DNA of 64,000 bases from positions 62,001-126,000 of the forward strand of contig QQNF01000003.1 of assembly GCA_003402705.1 (NCBI GenBank), read 5' to 3'. This document shows positions 18,268 through 27,434 of the stretch, in pieces. The stretch is from Verrucomicrobiota bacterium (GTDB lineage Bacteria > Verrucomicrobiota > Verrucomicrobiia > Verrucomicrobiales > V1-33). Position 1 is the stretch's first letter; each line of letters opens with the position of its first letter. Position numbers and translations under genes: made by a program. The notes beneath the pieces were generated by a model. That model did no database searches. It saw nothing but the letters and a program-made list of their open reading frames with translations, and was not told the origin of the DNA.

Positions 18268-19143
18268 ATGACTTCTCAGGAAATCTTCGACGGCCTCGCC
18301 GTCATTGCCAGTCTCGTGCTCATCGAGGGTCTTCTTTCCGTGGACAACGTGCTGGGCATTGCGGCGCTCGCGCGCGGCCTGCCGCCGGACGATCAGAAGA
18401 AGGCGATCCGGCTCGGGATGGCGGGGGCCTATCTGTTCCGCGTGCTGGCGCTGCTGGCGGCGACGTGGCTCATTAGCAATACATGGGTGCGCTGGCTCGG
18501 GGCCGGCTACCTGATTTACCTGATGGCGTCGCACCTATGCGAGGAGCATGCGGTCGAGGAAGCCGACGGCTCGGCTGGCAGTGGAGACGCAGGTGCGCCG
18601 GGCAAAGCGGCCATATCAAAGGCTGGCCTGGCCGCAGTGCTGGTGCAGATCGGTCTGATGGATCTTAGTCTGAGCATCGACAATGTCATCGCGGCGGTGG
18701 GGCTCAGCGAGAAGCGACCGGATGGATCGCATATCATGTGGCCGATTTATGCGGGCGTCGGGTTTGCGATTCTGGCGCTGCAGGCGATTGCGCCGCACGC
18801 GGTCAAGCTGCTGAAGCGGTTCCCGATTCTCGAGCCTGCGGCCTTTGTGCTCATCGGGTATGTCGGCTGCATTCTGCTGGCTGAGGAAGCCTGGCCGCTG
18901 CTGCATTCCGGGCACAAACTGCACGTCGAGTCGTGGCAGAAGTTCATCGGCATCATCCTGATTGTGTTTATCGCCTTTCTGTATTCGAACAATCGCGGCC
19001 TGCAGCGCCTCCTCAATCCTGTGTTTGCCATCGCGCGGCCGGTGATGAAGGGATTTGCGCGGTCGGTTGAAATTGTTTTCCTGCCCTTGAGCCTCACCGT
19101 GAAGGCCATCACAGGCATTTTCCGCAAAACGACGGCCGCTTGA
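18268..19143 (+). CDS. TerC family integral membrane protein
   Basis: A 291-residue protein with about seven to nine membrane helices and the two TerC signature segments: SVDNVLGIAALARGL near residue 24 and SLSIDNVIAAVGL near residue 133. The family includes tellurite-resistance TerC and the Alx-type manganese exporters; metal export, often Mn, is the best current role. A charged loop (about 92-115) separates the two halves. No tellurite-resistance genes are adjacent. Confidence 0.9.
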   Translation: MTSQEIFDGLAVIASLVLIEGLLSVDNVLGIAALARGLPPDDQKKAIRLGMAGAYLFRVLALLAATWLISNTWVRWLGAGYLIYLMASHLCEEHAVEEADGSAGSGDAGAPGKAAISKAGLAAVLVQIGLMDLSLSIDNVIAAVGLSEKRPDGSHIMWPIYAGVGFAILALQAIAPHAVKLLKRFPILEPAAFVLIGYVGCILLAEEAWPLLHSGHKLHVESWQKFIGIILIVFIAFLYSNNRGLQRLLNPVFAIARPVMKGFARSVEIVFLPLSLTVKAITGIFRKTTAA

Positions 19144-19174
19144 GTGCGCGCCAATTTCCCGAAATCATCCAGCT

Positions 19175-20323
19175 ATGTTCATTGATCACATCCGCATTCT
19201 AGCTCAGGCCGGCGACGGCGGCGACGGTGCGGTCAGTTTCCGCCGCGAGAAGTTCATCCCCCGAGGCGGCCCGGACGGCGGCGACGGGGGCAAGGGCGGC
19301 GACGTCGTTCTTCGTGTCGATCCGCACATCGACAACCTGCGGCCGTTTTTCTACAATCCGAACCTCAAGGCCGAGCATGGTGCAAAAGGCGGGTTCCGTC
19401 TGCGCAGCGGCCGCAGCGGCGAAGACCTTGTGGTTCTCGTGCCGCAGGGAACGCTAGTGTACCGCGACAAGACGGCGGACGTTCCGGCCGATGACGGCGC
19501 CGCGGACGCTTCCGGCGATGACTTTCTGGTGGATGAGGAAGAAGGCGGTGAGACCGAAGAGGCAGCCACGGTGCGCCGGTCGCTCAAGGAACGGATTGAT
19601 GCCGGTCACGAGCTGGAACTGGCGGCCGACCTCACAGAAATCGGTCAGGAATTCATCCTCTGCCGCGGCGGCAAGGGCGGCAAAGGGAACAACAACTTCA
19701 AGACACCGACGCACCGGGTGCCTTACGAGTTCACCCCCGGCGAAGAGGGTGAGGGCGGGCACTTCTATTTCGAGCTGCGGCAGATTGCCGACGCGGGGTT
19801 TGTGGGTTTTCCCAATGCGGGGAAGAGTTCACTGCTCACGCAGCTGAGCGCGGCTCGTCCGAAAGTGGCGGCCTATCCGTTCACGACACTGCATCCGATG
19901 GTGGGCGTCATCGAGTACCCCGAGTACAAGCGCGTGGTCGTAGCGGACATTCCCGGGCTGATCGAAGGCGCGCACGCGAACATCGGGCTGGGGCATGAAT
20001 TCCTGCGGCACCTGCTGCGCTGCCGCTTTCTGCTGTTTGTGGTGGATACGGCGGGCAGCGAGGGCCGCGATCCATGTTCCGACCTGACGATTCTGCGCAA
20101 GGAGATCTCGCTTTACGATGAGAGCCTTGCGAAGCGTCCGTGGATCATTCTGGCAAACAAGACGGACCTGCCGGAGGCGGTGGACAATCTCGCGGCGATC
20201 AAGGCCCGGTTTCCGAAGATCAAGGTCCTGCCGGTTTCCGCGCAGGAAGGCGACGGGATTGCCGCGCTGAAGACGGAATTGCTCAAACGCGTCCATGGCA
20301 GCGCGCGCAGTAAAAAAGCCTGA
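19175..20323 (+). CDS. obgE: Obg family GTPase
   Basis: A 382-residue ribosome-associated GTPase for 50S maturation and stress control. The Gly-rich Obg fold begins MFIDHIRILAQAGDGGDGAV; the G domain has G1 GFPNAGKSSLL, G3 DIPGLIEGAH and G4 NKTDLPE. An acidic insertion of about 45 residues (about 107-150, with DDGAADASGDDF and DEEEGGETEE) interrupts the Obg fold between the Gly-rich motifs, where most homologues have only a short loop. The usual C-terminal OCT domain is absent. The end overlaps vsr by 29 bases. Confidence 0.95.
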   Translation: MFIDHIRILAQAGDGGDGAVSFRREKFIPRGGPDGGDGGKGGDVVLRVDPHIDNLRPFFYNPNLKAEHGAKGGFRLRSGRSGEDLVVLVPQGTLVYRDKTADVPADDGAADASGDDFLVDEEEGGETEEAATVRRSLKERIDAGHELELAADLTEIGQEFILCRGGKGGKGNNNFKTPTHRVPYEFTPGEEGEGGHFYFELRQIADAGFVGFPNAGKSSLLTQLSAARPKVAAYPFTTLHPMVGVIEYPEYKRVVVADIPGLIEGAHANIGLGHEFLRHLLRCRFLLFVVDTAGSEGRDPCSDLTILRKEISLYDESLAKRPWIILANKTDLPEAVDNLAAIKARFPKIKVLPVSAQEGDGIAALKTELLKRVHGSARSKKA

Positions 20324-20765
20324 GGGCCCGCCATCGGCTAGCCGCGACCGTCTTTCTCAGGAACGGCGGTCGTGGAACATGTCGCGGATCGGGAGCAAGG
20401 ATACGCATCCGGAACTGGCCGTGCGCCGCCTGCTCACGGAAATGGGGCTGCGCTACCGGCTGCACCGGCGCGACCTGCCGGGAAAGCCTGACATTGTCTT
20501 CGGTCCTCGGCGGCTGGTGTTGTTTGTCCACGGGTGTTTCTGGCACCGGCACCGGGGTTGCCGTTTGGCGTCCACACCGTCGGGGAACGCAGCCTTCTGG
20601 CAGACGAAATTCGATGCGAACACAGCTCGCGACCGACGGAACACCGCGGCCCTGAAGCAGGCGGGATGGCGCGTAGCGGTGATCTGGGAATGCGAAACGC
20701 GGCAGCCGGAACGCCTCGCCCGGCGCTTGCAGCGGCTGCTGCCCGTGGTCTCAGTGTCGGCATGA
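20295..20765 (+). CDS. vsr: Very short patch repair (Vsr) endonuclease
   Basis: A 156-residue PD-(D/E)XK-type nuclease. Vsr nicks 5' of T in T:G mismatches left by deamination of 5-methylcytosine. Family landmarks are RSWNMSRIGSKDTHPE, LPGKPDIVF (catalytic Asp), FVHGCFWHRHRGC (zinc ligand/active-site His) and RRNTAALKQAGWRVAVIWEC. The first 29 residues overlap obgE in another frame, so a start further in is possible; conserved sequence begins near residue 20. No cytosine methyltransferase gene occurs in the window, so this copy is orphan. Its stop overlaps the next start (ATGA). Confidence 0.92.
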   Translation: MAARAVKKPEGPPSASRDRLSQERRSWNMSRIGSKDTHPELAVRRLLTEMGLRYRLHRRDLPGKPDIVFGPRRLVLFVHGCFWHRHRGCRLASTPSGNAAFWQTKFDANTARDRRNTAALKQAGWRVAVIWECETRQPERLARRLQRLLPVVSVSA

Positions 20766-22243
20766 AACCCTACGAGGAACTTTCCGCCCGCTTCCGCGAA
20801 GCCGCCCGCATCAAATCCATCCAGGCGGTCCTCGGGTGGGATCAGGAAACGTTCCTCCCTGACAAAGCAGCCGCGTGGCGCGGCGAGCAGCTCTCGTGGC
20901 TTGCCGGGGCGCACCACCGTCTCGTGACCGCACCGGAAACGGCGGCGGGCATCGACGCCTGTGAAGCCGCCGGATTTGCCGCGGACACGGTCGAAGCCAC
21001 TAACGTGCGCGGCTGGCGACGGGATTACGACCTCGCGGCGAAGCTCCCCTCGGCATTCGTGGAGGAACTTTCCCGCACCACCTCGGAGGCAACTCACGTG
21101 TGGGCCGAGGCCCGCCGCCGTTCGGATTTTGCGCACTACCGCCCGATGCTGGAAAAACTGGTGACGCTGACCCGGCAGAAGGCTGATTTGCTAGGCTGGG
21201 AGGCGTGCCGTTACGACGCACTGCTCGACGAATACGAACCCGGCGCACGCACCGCGGACATCAGCGCGCTCTTTGCCGAACTCGCGCCTCAGATCGCCGC
21301 ACTGGTCGGCCCCGCCACGGAGGTTTCCGCGCGGATTCCGGCGGATCTGCTGACGGGACACTATCCGATTGCCGCGCAGCAGGCCTTCAACCGCGAGGTC
21401 GCCGAAGCATTCGGATTCGACTTCTTCGCCGGGCGGATCGACACGACCACGCATCCGTTCTGCACCAGCCTCGGACCTGAAGACACTCGGCTGACGACCC
21501 GTTATGACGAAGCGGATTTCCTGTCGTCGCTTTATGGCGTGCTCCATGAAGCCGGGCACGGCCTTTACGAACAGGGGCTGAACAAAAGCGAGTGGAGCCT
21601 CCCCGCGGGTGACGCCTGCTCGCTGGGCATTCATGAGAGTCAGAGCCGTCTCTGGGAAAACCACATCGGCGGCAGCGAAGCGTTCTGGAATCACTGGCTG
21701 CCGCGGGCGGCCGTGCATTTCCCTGGCCTAGCCGCCTTCACACCGCAGCAGGTCGCGGCCGCGGCGCGGCGGGTGTCCCCGAGTTTCATCCGTGTGGATG
21801 CAGACGAGGTGACGTACGACCTGCACATCATTCTGCGGTTCGAGATCGAGAACCTGCTGATCAACGGCGGGCTCGAAGTCAAGGATCTGCCAGAGGCATG
21901 GAACGCGCGGTTCCGGGAACTGACCGGACTCACCGTGCCCGACGACGCCCGGGGCTGCCTGCAGGACATTCACTGGAGTTTCGCCGGCTTCGGGTACTTC
22001 TGCACCTACACCTTGGGGAACCTCAATGCCTCGCAACTGATGCGGGCCGCACGGCGCGACGATCCGGGACTCGATAGCTCGCTGGCGTCCGGGCAATACG
22101 CCCCGCTGCTGAACTGGCTGCGCAGCCGGGTTCATGCGCATGGCCGCCGCTGGTCCGCGCCCGAACTGATGCGCCACGCCACCGGCGAACCCACCCGTGC
22201 CGACTATCATCTCGAATACCTGCGCGCGAAATTCCTAGCGTGA
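20762..22243 (+). CDS. M32 family carboxypeptidase (Taq type)
   Basis: A 493-residue zinc metallocarboxypeptidase releasing C-terminal residues. It starts MKPYEELSARFREAARI with the family's AVLGWDQETFLP segment near residue 25. The zinc site HEAGH lies in LHEAGHGLYEQGL, followed by the third-ligand region IHESQSRLWENHIGGS. Length is normal for Taq-type carboxypeptidases. The ATG at 20762 overlaps the vsr stop by four bases, so translation of the two is probably coupled. Confidence 0.95.
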   Translation: MKPYEELSARFREAARIKSIQAVLGWDQETFLPDKAAAWRGEQLSWLAGAHHRLVTAPETAAGIDACEAAGFAADTVEATNVRGWRRDYDLAAKLPSAFVEELSRTTSEATHVWAEARRRSDFAHYRPMLEKLVTLTRQKADLLGWEACRYDALLDEYEPGARTADISALFAELAPQIAALVGPATEVSARIPADLLTGHYPIAAQQAFNREVAEAFGFDFFAGRIDTTTHPFCTSLGPEDTRLTTRYDEADFLSSLYGVLHEAGHGLYEQGLNKSEWSLPAGDACSLGIHESQSRLWENHIGGSEAFWNHWLPRAAVHFPGLAAFTPQQVAAAARRVSPSFIRVDADEVTYDLHIILRFEIENLLINGGLEVKDLPEAWNARFRELTGLTVPDDARGCLQDIHWSFAGFGYFCTYTLGNLNASQLMRAARRDDPGLDSSLASGQYAPLLNWLRSRVHAHGRRWSAPELMRHATGEPTRADYHLEYLRAKFLA

Positions 22244-22263
22244 AGCAGGGACCGGCGGAAGCT

Positions 22264-23031
22264 TCAGCTGTAGCGCAGGGCCCGCTCGATTTCCCTGAGT
22301 CCGCGCGTCATGGGAACGCTGCGGCCGCTTTGAAGGATGACCACATGGTCGCCTTTGAAGAGCGGCTGCAGCTCGCGCACATGGTCGAGATTGACAATCG
22401 CGCCGCGGCTGACACGGAGAAATCGGGTAGGATCCAGTTGCGCCTCCAATTCAGAGAGCGTCTCCCGGATGACATGCTCGCGGCCCTCGGAGTGAACGAC
22501 CACGTAATTGCCCGCGCTTTCGATGCACTCGATGTCCGCAGCCTTCACAAAGGTGATTTTCTCACCGTTCTTCACTGGAAGGCGGCTGAGATGGCGGGCG
22601 GATCGCTGCTCCAGCAGACCGAGCAGTCGGCGGGTTTCCGCTCCCGCGTCGCGGCGCGCATGCAGGTCGCGGGCACGTTGCACGGCTTCGCTGAAGCGGG
22701 CGGGCTTGAAGGGTTTCAGCAGATAATCGAGCGCATGGGCATCGAAGGCGCGCAGCGCGTGCTGGTCCCATGCAGTCGTGAAGATGACCGTAGGCAGGTG
22801 CGCGGGATCCAGTGCTTCCAGCACGCCGAATCCATCGAGCCCGGGCATCTGGATGTCGAGGAAGAGCAGATCCGGACGGTGTTCAGCAACAGCGGTGACG
22901 GCGGCGGGACCGTCTTCGCATTCCGCGACAACCTCGATGTCAGGGTGACTGCGGAGAAGATGGCGGACGCGCTCGCGGGCAAGCGGTTCGTCATCGGCGA
23001 TGATGGCGCGAAGGGTCACGGGAGATGCCAT
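22264..23031 (-). CDS. LytTR family response regulator
   Basis: A 255-residue response regulator. The receiver domain has the acidic pair in IIADDEP (residues 13-14), the phosphoacceptor in LLFLDIQMPG (Asp59) and LLKPF near residue 107. A LytTR DNA-binding domain occupies about 150-250 (IECIESAGNYVVVHSEGREH, FLRVSRGAIVNLDHVREL). Its start overlaps the end of the cognate kinase gene by 16 bases. LytTR regulators bind direct repeats; no site could be assigned here. Confidence 0.95.
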   Translation of the reverse strand: MASPVTLRAIIADDEPLARERVRHLLRSHPDIEVVAECEDGPAAVTAVAEHRPDLLFLDIQMPGLDGFGVLEALDPAHLPTVIFTTAWDQHALRAFDAHALDYLLKPFKPARFSEAVQRARDLHARRDAGAETRRLLGLLEQRSARHLSRLPVKNGEKITFVKAADIECIESAGNYVVVHSEGREHVIRETLSELEAQLDPTRFLRVSRGAIVNLDHVRELQPLFKGDHVVILQSGRSVPMTRGLREIERALRYS

Positions 23032-24284
23032 GGCAGCGAAAGCGTGATGCAGGTGCCGCCGCGGGGCGCGGCCGCAATCGTGAGGTGCTGCGCGTCGCCG
23101 TAAAGCGCGCGGAGCCGGTCTCTGGTGTTAGCAAGTCCGATGCCGCTGCCCCGGGCCGGACGGCCGGGATCAAATCCGATGCCGTCATCGCAAACCGTCA
23201 GGATGAGGCGGTCCCCTTCCCTGCGCGCGTCGACCGAAACCTTGCCGGGTCCTGGGCGCGGTTCGAGACCGTGGCGCACCGCATTCTCGACAAGCGGCTG
23301 CAGCACCAGCGCGGGGACCAGCGCGGCACGGCATTCGGCGTCTATCGACTCGTTGAATTCAATGCGTTCCCCGAACCGCGTGCGTTCAATGCTCGTGTAG
23401 AGTCCTAGCAGTTCCAGTTCGCGGGTAAGCGTGATTTCATGACTGCCGGTCCCCTGGAGCGATGCGCGCAGCAGTTCGCTGAGGCTTCCGATCATCTCGT
23501 CGGCAGCGTCAGGGCGGGAGTGGACCAGCGAAGCAGCCGCATTGAGGGTGTTGAAGAGAAAGTGCGGATTAATCTGGAGCCGGAGCGCATCGAGTCGTGC
23601 CCGGGACAGGCTAGCTTCGAGTTCAAGCGTGCGGCGCTCGCGCTGACGAGACCGCCGGAGAAAGGCTAGCGCGCAGGTCATACTGACGACGCCCCCGTAG
23701 ATGACAGTGTCGATGACCGTGCGGAATCCGAATGCCCCGAATCCGTTGCGCGGGCGGCCGGGTTCGTCTGGACGGCCTTGTCGGCCGGGCGGGCGTCCCT
23801 GCCGTGGCGGCCCCGGGCCATCGTTGCGGTACGCCCCTGGCGGCGGTCCTTGGAACTCGCGCGGGCGTTCACCACCGTCGCGGGGCGGCGGTCCTTGAAA
23901 GTCACGCGGGCGATTCCCTCGTTCCCCCATTTCCGCGGGCGGGCCGGGGATGTCGCGGGGCCGTTCGGCATCCCGGTATGGCATGCGTTCCGACGTGTAC
24001 AGGTGGCAGGCCATGACCGCCGTCGTGCAGCCGAGCACGTGAGCACCGAGACTCCATGCCAGCGGAGTCTCGCGATGGAGCAGCCAGCGGGTCATTCCCC
24101 ATGTCAGGGGAAGCAGCAGTAACCAGGGCATCCAGAAGACCGATGAACGCCGCAGGGCTTCCGTCCATTCGAGCGAACCCGTGAGTACAAACTGCGCGGC
24201 GAAGAACGTCACGAGCGCACCCCACACGGACGCCAGCACCACAAAGGCGAGCACCAGGGATTTCCATGAACGGAGCGCAGTCAT
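23016..24284 (-). CDS. LytS-type sensor histidine kinase with Pro/Arg/Gly-rich loop
   Basis: A 422-residue membrane kinase. Three hydrophobic helices lie in the first 100 residues and a fourth after about residue 180. Between helices 3 and 4 is an about 80-residue loop rich in Pro, Arg and Gly, with a repeated RPR(D/E)FQGPPP unit; simple topology puts it outside the membrane. The kinase part has the His_kinase motif LRLQINPHFLFNTLNAA and the ATP-binding GSGIGLANTRDRL. The ATG at 24284 is chosen because the first helix follows it. It is coupled to the downstream regulator. Confidence 0.92.
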   Translation of the reverse strand: MTALRSWKSLVLAFVVLASVWGALVTFFAAQFVLTGSLEWTEALRRSSVFWMPWLLLLPLTWGMTRWLLHRETPLAWSLGAHVLGCTTAVMACHLYTSERMPYRDAERPRDIPGPPAEMGERGNRPRDFQGPPPRDGGERPREFQGPPPGAYRNDGPGPPRQGRPPGRQGRPDEPGRPRNGFGAFGFRTVIDTVIYGGVVSMTCALAFLRRSRQRERRTLELEASLSRARLDALRLQINPHFLFNTLNAAASLVHSRPDAADEMIGSLSELLRASLQGTGSHEITLTRELELLGLYTSIERTRFGERIEFNESIDAECRAALVPALVLQPLVENAVRHGLEPRPGPGKVSVDARREGDRLILTVCDDGIGFDPGRPARGSGIGLANTRDRLRALYGDAQHLTIAAAPRGGTCITLSLPWHLP

Positions 24285-24307
24285 GACCGTGGAATCTATC
24301 ACCGACA

Positions 24308-24339
24308 GCGCCCGCCGGGCAGGGATTCCCGGCGGGCGC
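24308..24339 (-). terminator. Strong hairpin between EF-hand and kinase genes
   Basis: A 12-bp perfect GC stem (24308-24319 with 24328-24339, eight-base loop) lies in the gap between the EF-hand gene stop and the kinase start. No T-tract follows on the minus strand, so it may be a partial terminator or mRNA processing/stability element that lowers kinase expression relative to the EF-hand gene. Confidence 0.5.
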
Positions 24340-24381
24340 CATGGGCTTCAGGGTTGGGAAGCGGGAGCGCTGCTGAAACGC

Positions 24382-24999
24382 TTACTGACCACCAGGAGGG
24401 CGGCCCGGACCACGTCCGCCGCGTCCGCCTTTCGGACCACCTTCCGGACCGCCGGGAGGGCGGCCGCCAGGATCACCCTGGCCGCGACCACCTGCACGCG
24501 GGAGCTTGAGGGAACCGTCTTCAATGGCAGTGGCCACCGCTGCCTGTTCGGTTTCATCGATCGTGCCGCTCTTGTCCTTGTCATGAGGTGCCAGGGATTC
24601 GAAGAGCTTCGCAGCTCCGGTCGCCGCACGCTTCCCGTTAGGCTTGCCGCCTTTGCCACCTTCCGGTCCACCAGGGGGCTTACCACCTTTGCCACCGTCA
24701 GGTCCACCAGGAGGACGGCCGCCGGGAGGCCCCATTTCGAGGGAACCGTCTTCGATGGCCGCCACGACCTTGTCGAGTTCCGCAGCCTCAAGCTTGCCGC
24801 TCGTGTCGGCATCGAAAGCGGCGAGGGCCGCATAACGCTTGCTGAGTTCCGCGGCAGCTTCCGCTGGCGAAGGAGGTGCCGGACGGTCGCCGCCTTGTCC
24901 GCCGGGACCGCCGGGCCCGCGTCCGCCGGGGCCTTGAGCGATGGAGAGGCTCAGTGATGCGCCGAAGAGCGCGGAAGCGATGATCAGGGTTGTTTTCAT
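24382..24999 (-). CDS. Exported EF-hand protein with Gly/Pro/Lys-rich linkers
   Basis: A 205-residue protein with a signal peptide (MKTTLIIASALFGASLSLSIAQ). Two EF-hand-like calcium loops are visible: FDADTSGKLEAAELD (about 67-81) and DKDKSGTIDETEQ (about 142-154), each followed by a (V/A)xAIEDGSL(E/K)(M/L) helix. They are separated and flanked by low-complexity Gly/Pro/Lys/Arg stretches (GGKGGKPPGGPEGGKGGK and the C-terminus). The ATG at 24999 is chosen for the signal peptide. It is encoded upstream of the LytTR kinase pair on the same strand. Calcium binding is likely; function is unknown. Confidence 0.8.
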   Translation of the reverse strand: MKTTLIIASALFGASLSLSIAQGPGGRGPGGPGGQGGDRPAPPSPAEAAAELSKRYAALAAFDADTSGKLEAAELDKVVAAIEDGSLEMGPPGGRPPGGPDGGKGGKPPGGPEGGKGGKPNGKRAATGAAKLFESLAPHDKDKSGTIDETEQAAVATAIEDGSLKLPRAGGRGQGDPGGRPPGGPEGGPKGGRGGRGPGRPPGGQ

Positions 25000-25159
25000 T
25001 GTCTTGGTTTGGGTTGGGTTTGTTTGTGCAGCGGATAGTTCCGCTGATGGCCACAGGATGCCACAATCCGCGCATTCGGCGCTTCGTTTGAGACGAATCG
25101 CAGGTTTCGCGGGATGAAACCGCCTTGGGCCGGGGATGAAACGGCCCGCCCTCGTGCCG

Positions 25160-27424
25160 TCACGGCACCGGAACCAGCCAGATGGCGTCCGCATGCACGA
25201 AGCCATCGCCACCTTCCGCCGTGAGTGTCACAGAGACGGATTCGCCAGCCTTGACGGTGACGCTGCCGATGCTCTGGAATCCATCCGGGCGGTCCGCTGC
25301 CTTGCGTTGATTGATCCTGACATCCCGTCCGCTGACCGTGACACGGGCGTTCGTGGCCCGATTGGCATGCGGTGCCCACTTCATCCGGACTTCCCATGTG
25401 CCACCGGTCGGCAAAGTAGCCACAAACCGCGCCGTCGCATCGCTGCCCTGCGGAGCGTAACGGTAGCCTTTGCCCACGAATCCCGGGAGCCCGCTGGCCT
25501 CGGTCCACGGGCCGCTGCACGCAGCCTGACTGTCATCCACCACTACCCCCGGCAGCGATTTCGGATCCAGCCCGCCCGCGGCCCGCTTGGCCACCACCGG
25601 TGGTTTCCACCCCGGAGGCACCGCAAGAGGCTCGCGGAGCGACGCCCGGCGCGCACCTCCCGGCTGCCGCCAGAGTTCCTTGAGTTCATCGAGGTGGCTC
25701 TGATAGACACCTCGCGGTGTCGTGCCCCGCGTGACGGCCACCCATGCGGCCTTGCCGACGACTTCACCCATCATTCCACAGGTACGCATGACCCTGACTG
25801 TTCCTAACGCCTCATGAGTGACACTGATGCAGCGTCCCGCCATGAAGAGGTTGTCGACATCCTTCGAATAGAGGCAGCGGTAAGGAATCGGATAGCCATT
25901 TTCCCGGTCCACACCCTTCCCGAACTGCGCCCGGCTGATGAACGGGTTGTCAGGAAACTTTTTCGCATACTGTTCCTTGGGGTAATGCAGATCAAGATCC
26001 CACGTGGTCGGGACACACCCGTCGGGAAACGGCCGCTTCTCCACGATGTCGCGATCCGTGAGGACGACATCACCCTGAAGCAGGCGGCTCTCCCGGGTAC
26101 CCCCGATCGCCGCAACCCATGACAAATGAGCGTCAGGGTTCGCCGTGCGGCGAAGCGTTCCAAAGGCCCCGTAGACGGCCCTCAGGTTCCAGTCGCGCGT
26201 CAGTTCAAGGTCGTTGAGCGGATGCCGGTCGAAGCCGCTTTCCCAGAACCACTCGCCTTTGTGAAACAGGGATGCCGTCTTCTCGGCCTTGCGGGTCGGC
26301 GGAAAATCACCCGGCTCGAGCTGGAGCGCCCACGGGGTATCAGGCCACGGCGAGGGCGTCGCAGATGGCTGCCAGCTCCACATGTTGCTCATGCCGAGAT
26401 GCCCCTTTTCCAGCATCGTGAACGAGGCACCGGCTAGGGCTCCGACGGATCCATGCCCGGTGCAGTCGGCAAAGAGCTTGCCGCGGAAACGCACTTCACG
26501 CCCACTCCGTGTATCAAGCGCAGTCACGCTGCGGATCATGCGGTGCCCGGACAATGATGCATCACCCTGTACCGCAGCGATGACGTGATGATTGAGAAAC
26601 AGAGCAATGCCGGACTCGGCCCGGATCGCGGCCTCCTTGCGCGCGTCGCCATACTCGTCCACCTCACCGGGGGAATTGGCAGCATGATCGGCAAATTCCT
26701 CGATGATCTCTCCAAGATGCGGATAAAGCCCGCGCATGGTACCACCTTGAGCCCAGACCTGAATCTCGCTGGATCCATTGCCGCCAAGGACGGGGCGGTT
26801 CTGCAGCAGCGCCACTTTAAGCCCCTGCCTCGCCGCAGCAATGGCCGCCCCCATGCCGGAATAACCACCACCGCAGACGACAAGATCATACTCCTCCGAC
26901 TCCGGCGTCTGTTCAGGAAGCCCTAGGAGCCTGCGCCGATCCGAGAGGGTCGCCGGCGGCACTGCATTGGCATCGTTAGTTAGATAAATGGCATCGCAGC
27001 GCCCGTCGAACCCGGTGAGGTCGTGAAGGGCGATCGCTGCGTCCCCAGCCGGAAGCTCCACGGTCCCACCGGGCTGCCAGTGCCATCCACCACTGGTGCC
27101 GAACGTCTCGGGAAGCACCTTGCCGTTAATGAGCAACGAGAACTTTCCCGGAGCACCTGGCGCCTGCCACGGCGAGACCCAGTCCTTTGTCCGGACAAAC
27201 ACCCGCCACTGCCCGGCCTCCGGAATCCTGACTTTCGCGGCAGCATCAGCAACCGGTCTTCCCAGCCCGTGCGCCAGTAGATAGGGCGATCCCATGATCT
27301 CGATGAACTGGGTGTCGAGTGTCCAGCCGCCATGACTTGCAAAGCTCTCGGCTTCGACAAGGATTTCAGCGGCTCTGGCAGCTGCCGGGAGCAGCAGGAG
27401 GGAAAGGATCCGGAGGGGCTTCAT
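25160..27424 (-). CDS. Exported FAD-dependent oxidoreductase
   Basis: A 754-residue protein. It has a signal peptide (MKPLRILSLLLLPAAARAA), a beta-rich N-terminal module (EILVEAESFASHGGWTLD, about 20-165), a Rossmann FAD domain with YDLVVCGGGYSGMGAAIAAA near residue 180, and a C-terminal golvesin-like beta domain (VVDDSQAACSGPWTEASGLP and DAIWLVPVP, about 620-754). Such proteins are common in Verrucomicrobiota and Planctomycetota that degrade polysaccharides; the substrate is unknown. It starts ten bases after the stop of a truncated gene and may depend on its promoter. Confidence 0.88.
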   Translation of the reverse strand: MKPLRILSLLLLPAAARAAEILVEAESFASHGGWTLDTQFIEIMGSPYLLAHGLGRPVADAAAKVRIPEAGQWRVFVRTKDWVSPWQAPGAPGKFSLLINGKVLPETFGTSGGWHWQPGGTVELPAGDAAIALHDLTGFDGRCDAIYLTNDANAVPPATLSDRRRLLGLPEQTPESEEYDLVVCGGGYSGMGAAIAAARQGLKVALLQNRPVLGGNGSSEIQVWAQGGTMRGLYPHLGEIIEEFADHAANSPGEVDEYGDARKEAAIRAESGIALFLNHHVIAAVQGDASLSGHRMIRSVTALDTRSGREVRFRGKLFADCTGHGSVGALAGASFTMLEKGHLGMSNMWSWQPSATPSPWPDTPWALQLEPGDFPPTRKAEKTASLFHKGEWFWESGFDRHPLNDLELTRDWNLRAVYGAFGTLRRTANPDAHLSWVAAIGGTRESRLLQGDVVLTDRDIVEKRPFPDGCVPTTWDLDLHYPKEQYAKKFPDNPFISRAQFGKGVDRENGYPIPYRCLYSKDVDNLFMAGRCISVTHEALGTVRVMRTCGMMGEVVGKAAWVAVTRGTTPRGVYQSHLDELKELWRQPGGARRASLREPLAVPPGWKPPVVAKRAAGGLDPKSLPGVVVDDSQAACSGPWTEASGLPGFVGKGYRYAPQGSDATARFVATLPTGGTWEVRMKWAPHANRATNARVTVSGRDVRINQRKAADRPDGFQSIGSVTVKAGESVSVTLTAEGGDGFVHADAIWLVPVP

Positions 27425-27434
27425 ATAGTCAGGA

